Source: Erpobdella octoculata (taxonomy: Eukaryota > Annelida > Clitellata > Hirudinida > Erpobdellidae). Taken from it: DNA of 64,000 bases. Position numbers and translations under genes: made by a program. Each line of letters begins with the position of its first letter. The first letter of the stretch is position 1. Of this stretch, positions 22,795 through 35,517 are shown one piece after another. The notes below the pieces were generated by a model. That model did not search any database. It worked only from the letters and a program-made list of their open reading frames with translations, and had not been told where the DNA came from. The stretch lies in assembly GCA_963978895.1 (NCBI GenBank), contig OZ022242.1:16817121-16881120 (forward strand). The letters are read 5' to 3'.

Positions 22795-23460
22795 TTGTTA
22801 AACAGCCATCACCCCACTAGTGTGAAAGACAGCTGGTGCAAAAGAGATCGCAGCTTTACCTACCACCTGCACGTATATTGGCACAGGAAGCGTACGAGAA
22901 AGGCAGTTGTACTAAGAGTCTATAATCTGAACAAAAAGTTTTGTCGATTGTGTTCTCTTAAGATTTGTTTGGTAATAGATGTGCACACAATCTCGACCAA
23001 TCCTGATCTGGAGCCAATGTTTGACACAATGTGCGATGATTTGAAGATGAAGTGTTTACAGCCACGACAGAAGAAATTTATCAGCGCGTATGTTGTGGTA
23101 ATGAAACCTGTTTGTGACGGGTTAGCCAAACTACAAGGTGATCGAGAAGTTAGACTCGGTTATTTATTGCCCACATTGTACATAATGATTAGCAAACTAG
23201 AGTCATTGCTCCAGCCCAATAATAATATGGTTTACACATTAAAAAATTCAATAACAGGTCGCTTTGATGAAAATAATGACAAGTAGGCCCAGCTTACTGC
23301 CATGGTCAACCCTAGATTCATATTCCATTGGGTAGACGACCCACACGAACAAAGCCGACTGAAATCAATCTTAAAGGAGCATGTTGCTGTGTTGTTGAAC
23401 TCGACGGTGCATGACCAGTGAGCATTTCTAAATGATGTTGTTTTTGCACATGGCAAAGTT
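22795..23460 (+). pseudogene. hAT-superfamily transposase remnant
   Basis: KKFISAYVVVMKPVCDGLAK and REVRLGYLLPTLYIMISKLE match the pre-C-terminal hAT segment (VMKPL..ALD.LQGE...GYLLPTL). After the TAG at 23284 the frame continues with TAMVNPRFIFHWVDD, as in hAT proteins. N-terminal and dimerisation parts are absent or unreadable. Confidence 0.6.
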
Positions 23461-24195
23461 TTAGTTATTCAAAGAAGCAAGATGAGGAGAGATTTCAATG
23501 TTTAAGTGTATTTTCAGACTTTTTAAGAAGGTTTTATTTCTTCAAAGTCATTTCTTCTCATTGTTATTTCAAGCCATTTAAATTTAAAAAAAAAGCTTTG
23601 TCCTTGAGAACGACATCACTGCTACAAGTACTTTAATGTCATTACTGTCATCACCTTTACCCAAACCCTCAACAGCCACTGATGACCCTTCTGAACAAGC
23701 TCTTCGAGAGGATGAACTGGGTCTGGGTCAACCATCTCTGGTGGGTTTTTTAGCATTTATATGTATTAAGCTCAGAATTATGAAGATCAGACCACTCAGC
23801 AAATAAAACACAAGCGCTACGAAACAATAAGGGCAATAACAGAGTGGTATTACTATTTATGTTTATACTCCATTGGCCATCAGTATTTTATGACAATATC
23901 AGTTTCTAACTCTTTAAAACTTAACATTTCAGTTGAAAGTGGGAGAGCTTAGTTATATGGTAACACTTTGAGAATTGACAAGATAATTGCTGAAAACGGC
24001 TCTTTGAAACAAGAACTGAAATCTTTCCAGTGTGATTAATCAGACCATGATATCATCAAAAATAGAAGAAAAATACATAAGGACATAATAGTGATGAAAG
24101 CCATACCCATTTCCTTATGTAGAGAACATCAAGGTTTCAGCTAAAAACATTTCACTTTCTTTTTTCACCTCATTTTGTAAAACATATTTTCTAAT

Positions 24196-26064
24196 TCCCC
24201 TTGCATCTACACACACAATTTTTTAATTCCAGGAGTTTTTACAACCTTAGTCGGGATAATATTGAAAAATGTGAAGAGACATTGAGTGGTAATGGTACCA
24301 TGCATAGAGTGAATGATGTGAATGCAATACAACGGACATATGAAGGACCTTGTCTCCAGATAGACAGTCAAACTTTCACAATCTAGAAAACGTGGCTTTG
24401 AAACTATCAATTTACCACTTCGACACTACAATGCATATCAACGAGTTGGACCTGGAAAAATGCTCTGCTCATGAAGTTGATTATAAGTTCAACAGTTATT
24501 AGTTCTAAATTAAATAAGTTCAGTGCCAATCAAATGATTCCAAGCTGGACTGGATTCAATATATGTGCACGATCAGATCATCATTCAGTATCAGCTGACA
24601 ACATTTCATATTTGCCACCAATTGATGGACCAGCTTCTAATTTGAGTACTGTTTGGGAACTTCTGCAGAGATCTTTACAGATTTGCAAGCAGCTACAACT
24701 ACCAGCATCAGTTTTTGTTTTTGATCAGGCACTTATGCAAAAACTGCTGAAATAGTTTGGTCACACGCACAGAATTTAAGGAATCATTTTGTCAATGGGT
24801 GTGTTTCACACTCTTTCTACATTACTACGCACCCTTAGTAAGCCCTCTTCTGATGCTGGTTTTCGAGATTTATTGGTCTAGTCAGGTGTAGTAGCTCAAA
24901 GCTCCATCTCTACTGTATTAGAAACATAACATTATAATCGAGGAATTAGCTTACATAAGCTTGTATTTGAAGCATTAATGCACCTTGCCATGATACAGTT
25001 TCACAAGCATGTAGACACTTTGCAGCCATTTCTAAAAATATTAATGAAAATCAAATCTCAAGACTGTTTAGAAATAAAAGGCTCTGGAGTTTCTTTTAGA
25101 TGAATTTAGAAAGTTTATGGATTGCTTGTGCTGTTCCAATAGACCTCTTTCTTCATTTTGGATGTCTTATATTGATATGGTCAGTCTTTTGCCGAATACA
25201 ACACGAGCATCTCGAGAAGGTAACTGGAATCTCCATATGGCTTCTATTCAGTCTCTTATTCCATGGTGTTTTGCCTATGATCACTGCAACTATGCTCGTT
25301 ATTTACTTGTTTAAGTTAAGTTTAAGTTTATTTGGATTTCAAGCGCCCTTTTGTGTAACACCTCAGGTCTCCAAAGGTTTACTATGCACAAATATCAAGT
25401 TTACATGAGGACTATCCCGAGGTAAAGAGTGAGTTGGAATCTGATGTTTTTTCAGTTCAGTTCTCAAATACCGATACCTTTGGCAGGATACCAGTACAAC
25501 AAATAATAGAAGAAACTATTAATAAAGACAGTAAGAATCCAGGTGGGATAAAGGGATTCAGTCGCAATATTTCTGCTATGAAAAGACATTTCATTAAAGC
25601 AGAATGAAATAACTTAAAACAACTAAGGATCTTGACAAAGATCACCCAGCATGAACTGTCGCACCTTGATCTTACGTCCGCAAGAATTTGAACTGATGAA
25701 CGAGATGTACAGAAAGTAATGGACTTGTTACAAAATAACTAGATCGACCCATTTAGTGATGTAAAAGCTGATCTGTTATGCTTATCTTCCAGCAAAATGG
25801 CCCCACCTATTGTAGCGTATAACCGTCAAAAAGCTTATGAGTTTGTTGAAAAAGCTTACTCCAAGTTTAAGCTGGAAAAACATGAATTGTTGAAAGACAT
25901 CTGTAATGAGACTGCCAGCAAATCTAAATTTCATGAACTGCTGTTAAAGTTAAGACTGTGAACATTCTATAGTGTTACAGAGTCGAAAACAATCAAGAAC
26001 AGTGACCACAATATAATTCTGAAAGGAGATAAAAGTTTATTTGGCAAGATGGTGATGATTAGCC
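24196..26064 (+). pseudogene. Giant nuclease-family protein, copy 1 (N and middle parts), decayed
   Basis: Segments in order: EETLSGNGTMHRVNDVNAI (24270-24330), MIPSWTGFNI (24540), YLPPIDGPASNLSTVWELL (24605-24665), VFVFDQALMQKL (24710-24750), WMSYIDMVSLLPNT (25155-25200), REGNWNLHMASIQSLIPW then CFAYDHCNYARYL (25210-25310), GRIPVQQIIEETINKD (25490-25530) and GGIKGFSRN (25540-25570). ILKGDKSLFGKMVMIS (26010-26062) runs straight into an LTR at 26065. Stops and frame changes abound. The segment order is the same as copy 2, showing a common ancestor. I recognise these motifs from uncharacterised multicopy proteins of corals, molluscs and other invertebrates; no function is established to my knowledge. 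Confidence 0.65.
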
Positions 26065-26264
26065 TGTAGTGATCGCACATCCCTACTGAGTGGGGGATAT
26101 AAAAACAACAACCGAACAAAGGAGATTCCTTTTTTTCCGATTCTCGTCTTGTAGTAAACGTTCCGACCCGTTTAATCGTTATTATACCGATTGATCGTTT
26201 AATAAACTATTATCATTCAACTGTCGTTGTCTTGTTTTAAAGAAGTTACTTATTTCATACTTCA
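26065..26264 (+). repeat. 5' LTR of a Gypsy-type element (200 bp)
   Basis: Starts TGTAGTGATCGC and ends ATACTTCA, immediately followed by TTGGTGACCCTGAC, a Gypsy-type primer-binding site. A TATA box (GGATATAAAAAC) lies about 35 bp in. No matching 3' LTR was seen downstream. Confidence 0.75.
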
Positions 26265-26285
26265 TTGGTGACCCTGACAACAACA

Positions 26286-26900
26286 ATGGAAGCATCACAA
26301 GCTGCATCTATCTCCATAAAACCTATTGTTTTCAACCCAGCCGAGGCACCGGCGTGGTTCAAGATCATGGAAGTTAAGTTTGCTATCTCAAACATTACTA
26401 CGAACTCGACCAAATTTTTCCACGCATTGGCAGCTCTACCAGGGTCTATAGTTATGTGCCTGAATGATGATACCATCGAAGCAATGGACTACAACAAACT
26501 GAAAGAAGAAGTCCTTGAACATACGACGCCCAACCAGACCGAACTTTTTGACCAGTTTGATCAAAAACCATCCTCTGACAGGCAGGCCATCGCAGCATTT
26601 ACGGACCATGAAGAAGTTAGCTCAGCTAGTCTGATGACTTGGTCCGACACGGGTTCCGAAAGTCGCTGCCTGCAAACATTGCTCTCAATTTAGCAGCACA
26701 GAAAACGTCGTCCCTAGAAGAGGTCGGAAAGTTAGTCGACGAGTTGATCACCATCACACCAATGCAACAGACACAAGGCCGCACTGGACGCTGATGCCAT
26801 AAGAAGAACGTCTGACACCAAAACAGTGGAGCCATTTTTGCCCAGCCAGCGACCAAAGGTATGTCGAGCCCACATTTATTTTGGCCCAGAAGCATAATCT
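26286..26900 (+). pseudogene. Gypsy gag fragment (5' part only)
   Basis: The ATG at 26286 follows the primer site. The 135-codon frame with PAEAPAWFKIMEVKFAIS and KFFHALAALPG corresponds to the Gypsy gag N-terminal domain (family pattern W F..v...F). A frameshift near 26600 truncates it; the original sequence drifts on with decay to about 26900. No protease or RT follows, so the element is deleted internally and at its 3' side. Confidence 0.65.
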
Positions 26901-26904
26901 ATTC

Positions 26905-27180
26905 GGCCATGGTGCTCGTGGTCAGATAAACGTGGAGTTTTTGTTTCAGCAATCATGTTTATAACTTGCGACAATCTGTGCCAAAAACTGACAGAAGCAG
27001 ATGCTAGAAACATTCCAGAGCTTCAGTGCACACACAAGGAACCACAAGGAAGCAGACACTCACATGTTACAGCATGTTAAGCAGATTGTTTCCAGTGGCA
27101 TGCGCATCGTTGTAGTTAGTGCCAATGACAATAACCTAAGCCCTGGAAAAACATCGATCCTCAATTATTAAGTTATAAAA
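26905..27180 (+). pseudogene. Nuclease-family protein copy 1, C-terminal scrap
   Basis: MFITCDNLCQKLTEADARNI is followed in a shifted frame by HKEADTHMLQHVKQIVSSGM and VVVSANDNN. This aligns with the EADT...DTDV block of copy 2 (34357-34458), with DTDV decayed to NDNN. It lies just after the LTR/gag insertion, as expected if it continues copy 1 with a deletion. Confidence 0.5.
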
Positions 27181-27265
27181 AATATGTACTCTTCCTAAAG
27201 AACATGAAGAATCTGATACAAGCAAAACAGCAAGAAATCTGAATAACTCTACTCGTTACATCTGG

Positions 27266-27340
27266 TTGCGGCACAATGGTAAGACATTTGCCGGTAAACC
27301 TGAAAATCGGTGATTCAAATACCGCCGGCATTACCAGTAT
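27266..27340 (+). ncRNA. tRNA-derived SINE head (candidate)
   Basis: GGTTGCGGCACAATGGTAAG resembles an A box and GGTGATTCAAATACC a B box about 45 bp downstream, with complementary GCCGG/CCGGC around. A tRNA-like 5' region of a SINE or a degraded tRNA; no clear cloverleaf. Confidence 0.4.
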
Positions 27341-28119
27341 CTATAATGGGTGGGCCTTTGAGCCAGACTCTAGTCTTAATAAGGCGTTAATTAATAATTC
27401 ATTAAATAACCTGATATTACCACATTCTGTGATTTGCTTCTAAAGAGTTATTTTTAATGAAAATCGTCAAGGCTCTAAATTCTGCGCTATAGAAATTGTT
27501 TACTTCAGATATTTTAGTGCAAAGCCGTTTCCATTACGTTGTATCTCTATTATATTCCTGTTATTGGGTGTGAATGTAGGTTTTCCTTAATGGACTTTTT
27601 CATATTTGTCTGGACGGACAATTTCGTTAATTAATTTACAGCCCGGACCATTTTAAGGTGATCTGTCATTACTACTGACTGATGAATGATGATGATTGCT
27701 GATTGACTACTATACCGATCGTTGCTCATTACTATTAGTACCCTTACTCATTACTGACTTTGATTCCTGAGCCTGGGTGTCTTCTAATATTTTATCCCTG
27801 TTTGGGTGATGTGCTGTGGTATTTCAAATCGAGGCCTCTTTTAAATTAAATATATTGATCTAATAATCATACTAAGTGAATATCGTTTGAAGCATATGTT
27901 CACATGCTTGTTTCTCAAAATTCAAAAATTACAGCCTATGATCACTTAACCATTTCCCTAACTGTATTTTGACAAATTACTGAAAAAACAGCTGTAACTT
28001 TATTATGTCAAAAATAAAACTATTCTATCTTAATTATTTCTTTAATTATTTCTTTTAAACATAAATGCATACATATCACTGTTTTTGATCTATTTACAAC
28101 TTATGATTTACTTTAAAGG
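27341..28119. other. Gene-free AT-rich spacer
   Basis: No ORF, terminal repeat or array is evident. It separates the decayed copy 1 from the start of copy 2 of the nuclease family. Confidence 0.4.
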
Positions 28120-28729
28120 ACCATGGTCTACAGCTGCTATTTTTTACTGGAGTAGATGTATATTCTGTCAAAATGTTAATCCAAGATTGAAGACTACCTG
28201 CCCAGCGGATTCAAAACGTAGTGATGTAGGGTCAGGCTACACAACGCTTGCTAAGTATGTCGAAAGATATTGAGAAACGGGAAATATACCAACAGACTTA
28301 CCTGTTGATCATTGGGATGAAGGAGAAGGTATCGAAAGCACCCTCCAAGCTCACCATGCTTTCTGGCATTTGAGCTGTAGAAACAATTTGCATCCAACTA
28401 CTTTAGATAGATTGCGTAAAAAAACAGCAGGCTAGTAATGCAGAAACAACATTACAAGACAATGTATCTGATTGTGATGAGAATGAAAATTCTTCAGAAA
28501 TGTTTCGCTTAACTAGGTCTCTCTCAAGAACAGCAGCCACTGATTTCACATCTATGTGTTTTTTTGCGAAAAAGGTGGGACAACTAAAAATAACCTCCGT
28601 CAAGCCATGACTGACAGAATAGATAGGAATGTCCGTAATTGTGCTCAAATTTTGAAAGGTTCTTGCAAAATTATCAAGTGGAGATATGTCAGCAAGAGAA
28701 CACAAATACCATAGTGGTTGTCTGACCAG
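28120..28729 (+). pseudogene. Giant nuclease-family protein, copy 2, N-terminal Cys-rich segment
   Basis: First zinc-like module: SRCIFCQNVNP, GYTTLAKYVERY then stop, GEGIESTLQAHHAFWHLSCR. Second module after a frame change: FFCEKGGTTKNNLRQAMTDR, RNVRNCAQIL and, in another frame, LAKLSSGDMSAREHKYHSGC. The spacing C-x2-C...H...C repeats twice. The sequence stops at TGACCAG, where a Gypsy element inserted, and resumes at 31242. It has several stops and frameshifts. Confidence 0.65.
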
Positions 28730-28960
28730 TGTAGGACTTTATATATTATTATTATATTAGTATAATATATTATTAATTATTATTATATTATAAGTATTAT
28801 TTTATCATTAATTAATGTAATGTTGCTCTTTGTTTCTTCCCTTTTTTTCCAGTTTAGTATTTCGCATCGTGTACATCGTTTGTTTTGTCTCGTGATTTCT
28901 AATAAATCTTTAGTGTAGCTTTACGTGTAGTTTTTACATCGTACCTTCATTTCCGCTACA
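28730..28960 (+). repeat. 5' LTR of the Gypsy element
   Basis: 231 bp from TGTAGGAC to CCGCTACA with TGTAG/CTACA inverted ends. AATAAATC near 28900 may be the polyadenylation signal. Its last 73 bp recur at 31169-31241. Confidence 0.85.
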
Positions 28961-28994
28961 AATTGGTGACCCCTACGCTACGACTATAGAAAAT

Positions 28995-29800
28995 ATGGAA
29001 GATTTCATTGATTTTACAAGTACGGACAGCACGCCGATGTCGAGCGATGATGCAGCACAAGCATTTTCGGTGTCCCTCCCGTCATTTTTTACTTCAAATG
29101 GAAGATTGTGGTTTTGCAACATAGAAGCCATTTTTCGTATGCGTCGAGTAAAGTCCGAATTATCGAAGTACTCGTACGTCATCGAACACCTCCCGTTCCA
29201 TGTGGTCGAGCAGGTTCAGGACTGCATACTCAACATTCCGACATCTGATCCGTACCAAACCTTAAAAGAAGCAGTCCTCAACAGGTGCGGACACTCAGAG
29301 CCAACTATGCTTCGGGAGTTATTCAGCGGCGTCAACCTGGACGGTAGATTGCCGTCCCAACTTCTTCGCCACATGAGGAGTCTTCTTGGGAACAAGCAGA
29401 TGGATGAGTCTATCTTGAGACAGCTATGGTTAGACAGACTGCCCAGCAACGTCAAGCCGATATTAGCTTCTTTCAGTGACAGAACGCCACTCCATTTGTC
29501 AAACATTGCCGACAAGATATGCGAGTCACAACAACCGACGATGGCCCAAGTATCATCAACACCGGCACAATCGACACCACCAACAAACATCTATGCCATG
29601 CTGCAACAGATAACAGTGAGCATCTCTGCCCTAGCAGCACACCAGCTAGGTAGGAGCCGTCAGGTAAACGACAACTGTCATCATTGCGACCCCGTTCTCG
29701 CAGTTCCGGTACAACACCAAACATGTGCTGGTACCATAGCAAGTTTGGAGAAAAAGCCAAGAAGTGCATTCAGCCGTGCAGGTGGCATTTAAAAGCCAAA
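28995..29800 (+). pseudogene. Gypsy gag polyprotein, frameshifted near its end
   Basis: The ATG at 28995 starts MEDFIDFTSTDS. LPSFFTSNGRLWFCNIEAIF is the gag matrix/capsid-like start. RHMRSLLGNKQMDESILRQL and WLDRLPSNVKPILASF follow the usual Gypsy gag order. Near 29665 the frame shifts; the C-terminal [20 protein letters not shown] zinc motif is in another frame, which then runs towards the protease. One of two broken ORFs of this element. Confidence 0.8.
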
Positions 29801-31168
29801 GCCGGACAGTAGCGGCGACATCTGTCCAAGGCCAAAAGCACACAAGTCGTCTGTTGTTTGTCAGGGATACACACAACAATCTTACGTTCCTTATCGACAC
29901 TGGAGCGGAAGTAAGTGTCATTCCTCCACCAGTCAAGCATTCTCTCACTCCATCATCATTCACACTACATAAAGCAAACAACACAACAATTACTACATAT
30001 GGACAGAAATCTTTGATGGTCAACCTCGGTTTACGGAGGCAATTTCCTTGGATTTTCTTATTAGCCGACGTTCAGAAACCCATCATCGGAGCAAATTTCC
30101 TGTCACATTTCAGCCTCAGTGTGGACATGTTCAACCGTCGCCTAGTGGATAACACAACTTCCATAACAGCCATTGGTTCAATCTCCACTACGACAACAAC
30201 ACAGATTCGACTTGCAAGATCATCGGTTGAGGAGGTAGCCAAACTTTTGGAAAAGTACCCGTCTATCAGCCGACTTTCAAATTACAACGAAAAGGTTGAT
30301 CATCAAACCAAACACCACATCATCACCAAAGGACCACCAGCATTCTCAAAACCTCGTCGTCTACCCCCAGAAAAGCTGAAGCTCGCAAAAGCGGAATTTG
30401 ACCACATGATCCAGCTTGGCATCATCAGACCCTCATCGAGTCCATGGTCTTCACCTCTCCACATGCTCCCAAAAGCTTCTGTAGATTGGACACCGTATGG
30501 GGGCTACCGCGCGGTTAACACAATCACGGTTCCGGACCGGTACCCAGTTCCTCATCTACACGACTTCTCCAACAATCTCACCAACTGCAAGATTTTCTCG
30601 CGAATCGATTTAGTAAGATCCTTCCACCACATTCCGATTGCAGACGAAGACATACCGAAAACAGCCATCACGACACCTTTTGGACTGTATGAATTCGTAC
30701 GCCTGCCATTTGGAATGAGGAACGTGGCTCAAACTTTCCAACGGTTCATGAATGAAGTACTTCGAGGTTTGACATACACATTCGCTTACATCGATGACGT
30801 GCTCATTGCTAGTACATCACCAGAGGAGCATTAAGTTCATTTAGAGGTTTTTAGCAGATTTGACAAGTTTAAACTGACGGTTAACATTGACAAATCTGAG
30901 TTTGCTGTGCCATCCACTAACTTTCTAGGACATCACATAGGTGCAGATGGAATTAAACCTCTCTCTGACAGGGTCCAGGCATTCATAGAATACAAATTAC
31001 CTGAAACGATCACCCAACTCCAACGATTCATAGGAGTAGTGAATTTTTACAGACGTTTTATTCCTTATTGTTCTGGGTTACTGGCACCATTGACTGATAT
31101 GCTCAGACAGAAGTCTACACCAGGACCTTTGGTTCTGGGTGATGTTCAGATCAAAGCTTTTCAGCAGA
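29800..31168 (+). pseudogene. Gypsy protease and reverse transcriptase, nonsense-mutated
   Basis: The protease shows [16 protein letters not shown] (DTGA active site). RT follows: [47 protein letters not shown] and YIDDVLIAS (YxDD catalytic box). GGYRAVN replaces the family's GDYRALN-type motif. A TAA at 30832 interrupts; beyond it the same frame continues with NFLGHHIGADGIKPLSDRVQ and RFIGVVNFYRRFIPY to 31168, where it jumps into the LTR remnant. Confidence 0.85.
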
Positions 31169-31241
31169 TCTCGTGATTTCTAATAAATCTTTAGTGTAGC
31201 TTTACGTGTAGTTTTTACATCGTACCTTCATTTCCGCTACA

Positions 31242-34200
31242 CTAGGTATTATTAGAGGGCTTCGAAAGTAGAGTCTCTTGAAATATCTTCAGCTAATGTT
31301 GAGATTGCCGAATCCGTGGCTCAATTGAATGCAGAATCATTGGCTCTGGCTGAAGTCATGGGATACATGGAGGAGGTCAGGAGTGCTAGTCATTCTCATC
31401 CTGCAGTTTTTACATTGAGTGAGCCGTCTGACTTATATGAAGAACATTTAAAAAGACACAATATCAAAGGTTCTGTTGTTGTTCACACTACAAGATTAAA
31501 GAAGCGATTGTTGGAAAATTTCTCAGATTTAGTGGCTGTAAAACAAGGCAGAAACTTATTGCTAACTCTCAACGATCATTTAGGAATTGCCTTGAGAACT
31601 ATGAAAGATTCTACTAATGCAAGCGCTATACATTTGATGAATACGGCAAAGATTATCAGGCAGGAAATTTTTTCATCTAACTATAAATTTAAAGGAAATT
31701 TCAGTGAGGAAGACCAAAGAAATTGTGTGCCTCCAGCATTACTTACTCTGGTCAGCATGTTGCTTGAAGGTCCAGGTAATTGTGATTCAAGTATCAACCA
31801 GACTGCTTTATCAATTTCTCAGCTGATAATTTTCAATGTAACCAAATGAGCTCGTAGAAGTGCGGCATGTGATGTGCATCACAGAGTTAATAGGCACCCC
31901 TTAAATCATTCCGCAACACGCAAACAAAAAATTGCTGATAAATGTTACAAGTTGTGCCTGTCAATTTCATATGATCGTGTACTCGCCATCTTGAATAAGC
32001 TTGGAAATACTGTATGTGCACAGTATAGATCCAAGAATCTGGTTTGTCCTCCTGTTCTTCGAAGAGGCTATTTACAGTAGCAGCTGCAGACAACATAGAT
32101 CATAACTTGAGTTCTTCCACGGCTGAATCTTCATTCCACGGGACTGCCATATCATTGATGCAATTTCCAACTGCTGATTTGAAGGGTGTTCTGCAAGAGA
32201 TTCATCAGGAGTTTGAAAGGACCTCAGACGAAGTGTTTGATATTGTTTTACCTGCTTGTTATTCAGAAGTACCTCCGTGCATTATTCCGAAAAAGGATCC
32301 TGTTATTCCAATTCTGCCAGTTGATCTCAATTTAACACCTTTCCCTCCTCTGGGGACAACCTCAGAAAATGACTGGCTTAAATCAGTATTTGATTGTGTC
32401 ACTGCGAATGAGGAACCAGTTGGGATAACATGGTCTGCCTATCATGCAAAAAATGACCATCAGCAAAAAACACCTCTAATATCCGCACTTATGCCGTTGT
32501 ATCATCACAGTGCAAATACTCCTGCTATGATAAAGCATTCTTTCACAGTCCTCGAGTCTGTTATAAAACATCTGAATCCCAATCAAATCCCAGTGATAGT
32601 TTTTGACCAGCCACTCTTTGCCCTCGCTAAGCAAATACAATGGCATTGGCATGATAGATTTGGTGAAGAGAAATTTGTGGTTATGATGGGTGGTCTTCAC
32701 ATTGAAATGGTGGATTGCGAATGCTGGGACACTGGCTGGACGGTTCTGGGTGGGTACAGTGCTTGGTGCGAGGTGAAGTTGCTACTTCCGGAGTTGCTGA
32801 ATCATTTATACATGCCAGTCATGTTAAACGAACTCGCTACGCACACACCGTTACTGCCGCTGCCCTGTTCATTTGCCAACCGCGGTGTTATTCTCAGTAT
32901 TGTAATGATAAAAATGAAGCTACTTTTTCTTTAAATGAGTGGTGTTCTGAGAAGGAGAAAGTCTCAACCCAATTTAAGTATTGGAACATGGTCATGCAGC
33001 TGGAATTGATCGTGCTGATTTTTGTTTGTTCCATACGTGAACATAACTTTGATTTGTATGTTGAATCGTTGCAAAATTTGGTTCCGTGGTTTTTCAGCCT
33101 TGACCAGAAACATTACTCCAGGTGGTTGTCTGTTCATTTGAGAGATATGTTAAACCTGAGAAATTTACATCCTGCCGTTGCAGCAGAATTTTTGTCCGGT
33201 AATTTTACTATAAATAAATCTGGAATGAATTTTCAGCAAAATCTATTGACCAAGCCCATGAGCAGCTGAACGCTTTAATAAAAGGAGATGGTGGAGCTGT
33301 TGACATGACAGAAAATGAAGCTGCATTTGGCCGCTGGATTATTGCCGGTCCGGAAGTCATAAGATTACTCGAGGACTTTGAAGACGCCTCAACAAATGGA
33401 AATAAGAACCGCAAACACCACGAAGCAACTTCTGCTTTTCAAAAGAGATATAAGAAAGATGTAGAAAGCTTGGTCGATGTTTTTGAATAAGTTGGAAATC
33501 CTTTTCTTGATACACAATCCGATGACCTGATTTCTTTAGATACATGCAATATAGCTGCAGCATGTGTTAAAAAAGTATAAGAATGGCTCATGAGCTAGGA
33601 AATACCCAGTTTAAAAAACTTGTTGAAGAGCGTTTCAAAGGCTTAGCATCGATGCACTAACAACTCCCTCGAAACAAATTGCCATTGTTTTTGACTAAGA
33701 CTGTGTCAAATAAGAAAGATTCAAAAAACAATAAAATATCAGAACCTGGAAATGATGCCCATTTATTTTTGAGGTTGTATATAGCCTGCCAGGCCAGGAA
33801 TGGAGACCTAGAGGAATTTTTCAGCCACGAAAATCAAGCATATCCGCCATCGATATCTCAACAGGGGTTGATTTAGTTTGGTGCAAAGAATGATTTACTT
33901 ACGTGTTTAGAAAATCTTTCGAATAGTTCTAAAGATCTCGACGAATTACATGTGGACACAACCGTTCTTGATGGAGCTGTTATTGCGCAAATGATGAAGC
34001 CGGGATTCAGCCAAAATTTCCAAGAGTATGTCCAAAAATTATTTGTGCCGTTTATTGAGTCACTCCTCTTGAAAGTTGGAAAACTAGATGTGGTATTCGA
34101 TGTATATTTAGACAAAAGTATGAAAGCACTAAAACGTGAGAAACGTGGAACAGGACGAAGAATACACGTTACTCCTGGGACCAAAATACTGAAGAACTGG

Positions 34201-34879
34201 CAAGAGTTTTTGTGTAATGATAGCAATAAAACTGAATTCTTTCATTTCCTTGCTGATTTTTTGAGTAAGTGTACTTTTGACAAAACTCTTGTTGTTACTT
34301 ATGATGACCGTGTGAGAATCAATGGTCCCATAGATGTCAGTCGCATTGATCGATGTTCTCATGAAGATGCAGACACCAGACTTCTACTGCATTGTCTTCA
34401 TGCTGGTGAGTGTGGATCAAAGACTGTTGTTATCAGAACTGTTGATACTGACGTAGTTATACTGGCTGTTGCTTTTTTTCAATGCTTAAAACTCGAGCAG
34501 CTCTGGATTCATTTTGGAGTCGGGAGGAATGTAAGAATGATTTCAATACATGATCTATCAAGTGTACTTGATCCAGAAAAAGCAGCTGCTCTTCCTGTAT
34601 TCCACAGTCTGACTGGTTGCGATACGACATCTAGCTTTTCCGGGAGAGGAAAAAAGAGTGCACGGGATGCATGGAATAGTTACCCTGTAGTCACAGAAGC
34701 ATTCCTTAATCTCTCGAAACTGGGTCAGATAGACCAAGCAACAGTAGATGTATGATCGAACCAGTGAATGTCTGGATCTGAATTCTTGTAGAAAACATTT
34801 ATTTACAAAGAAGTCTCGTGCTCTAGAACTGCTGCCTCCCACTTTAAATTCATTTCAACAGCATGTGAAAAGAGCCATT
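31242..34879 (+). pseudogene. Giant nuclease-family protein, copy 2, core and FEN1/PIN-like nuclease
   Basis: Order of segments: VVVHTTRLKKRLLENFSDLV and LTLNDHLGIALRTMKDS (31475-31620), LSISYDRVLAILNKLGN (31955-32010), DNIDHNLSSSTAESSFHG (32090-32145), VGITWSAYHAKND (32420-32458), VIVFDQPLFALAKQIQW (32595-32645), MMGGLHIEMVD (32685-32715), VPWFFSLDQKHYSRWLSVHL (33080-33140), SIDQAHEQLNALIKGDGGAV (33243-33302) and RWIIAGPEVIRLL (33330-33370). The C-terminal nuclease-like block has VVFDVYLDKSMKAL (34092-34130), HEDADTRLLLH (34357), TVDTDVVILAV (34438) and LTGCDTTSSFSGRGKKSA (34608-34660). The acidic spacing plus GCDT followed by a GRGKK turn resembles the FEN1/XPG PIN fold; this is my inference. 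Stops at 31847, 32078 and others. Cut at 34880 by an LTR element. Confidence 0.65.
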
Positions 34880-35419
34880 TGTAAGATGAAGATAATTCAT
34901 CTTACGTATTTTCATAGTATTTGTTTATTTTATTTTATTATGTGTGCATTTTATTAGGATTGGATATGTCTAAACAATAAGTCATATATATATGTATATA
35001 TATATATGTTTTTATATATATATGTGTATATATATATGTATGTGTGTTTATTTTTTTTATCTAGAAATTTATATATATATATATATATCTTTTTCCGGAT
35101 TTTTACTGGTAAGATTGTAAATATTATTTTGTGTATGAGTTTTGAGAATTGAGACAGTGTGTTTTAAAGTTGAGTGTTCGAGAAGAAAATAAAAGTTTAA
35201 AGAGACGTGCTGCAGAGAGAAATTGGAATTAACAAAAGATTTGTTAGAACCGTGCGAAATTCTACAAAGTGAGAAAATTCAGTTTTATTTGAGTCCAGTT
35301 AAAAGATTATATTCAAGGAAGAATAATTAAGTTAAAATAAATTCGAGAAATATTGTGTTAAAAATAACTTCGACTTTAACGTTACGAATCGCTAGAAAGC
35401 ATATTCCTCTACGTTTACA
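34880..35419 (+). repeat. 5' LTR of the gag-only element
   Basis: 540 bp with internal TATATATG runs. AATAAAAG near 35188 is a possible polyadenylation signal. It ends CGTTTACA directly before the primer site. Confidence 0.9.
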
Positions 35420-35517
35420 TTGGTGACCTCGACGTATTTACGCATTTTCATTCGTAAATATATTTTTTGAAGTTATTTGATCACAAGTGACCGAATTTTT
35501 TTTTTCTTTTGTGAAAG

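Larger units (their letters stand above)
28730..31241 (+). mobile_element. Gypsy (Ty3-type) element with internal deletion
   Basis: 5' LTR 28730-28960 (TGTAG...CTACA), primer site TTGGTGACCCC, gag, protease and RT, then a 73-bp remnant of the 3' LTR (31169-31241) identical to the end of the 5' LTR. RNase H, integrase and most of the 3' LTR are deleted. Flanks CCAG and CTAG may be a decayed 4-bp duplication. It sits in the nuclease-family copy 2, which continues on both sides. Confidence 0.85.
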
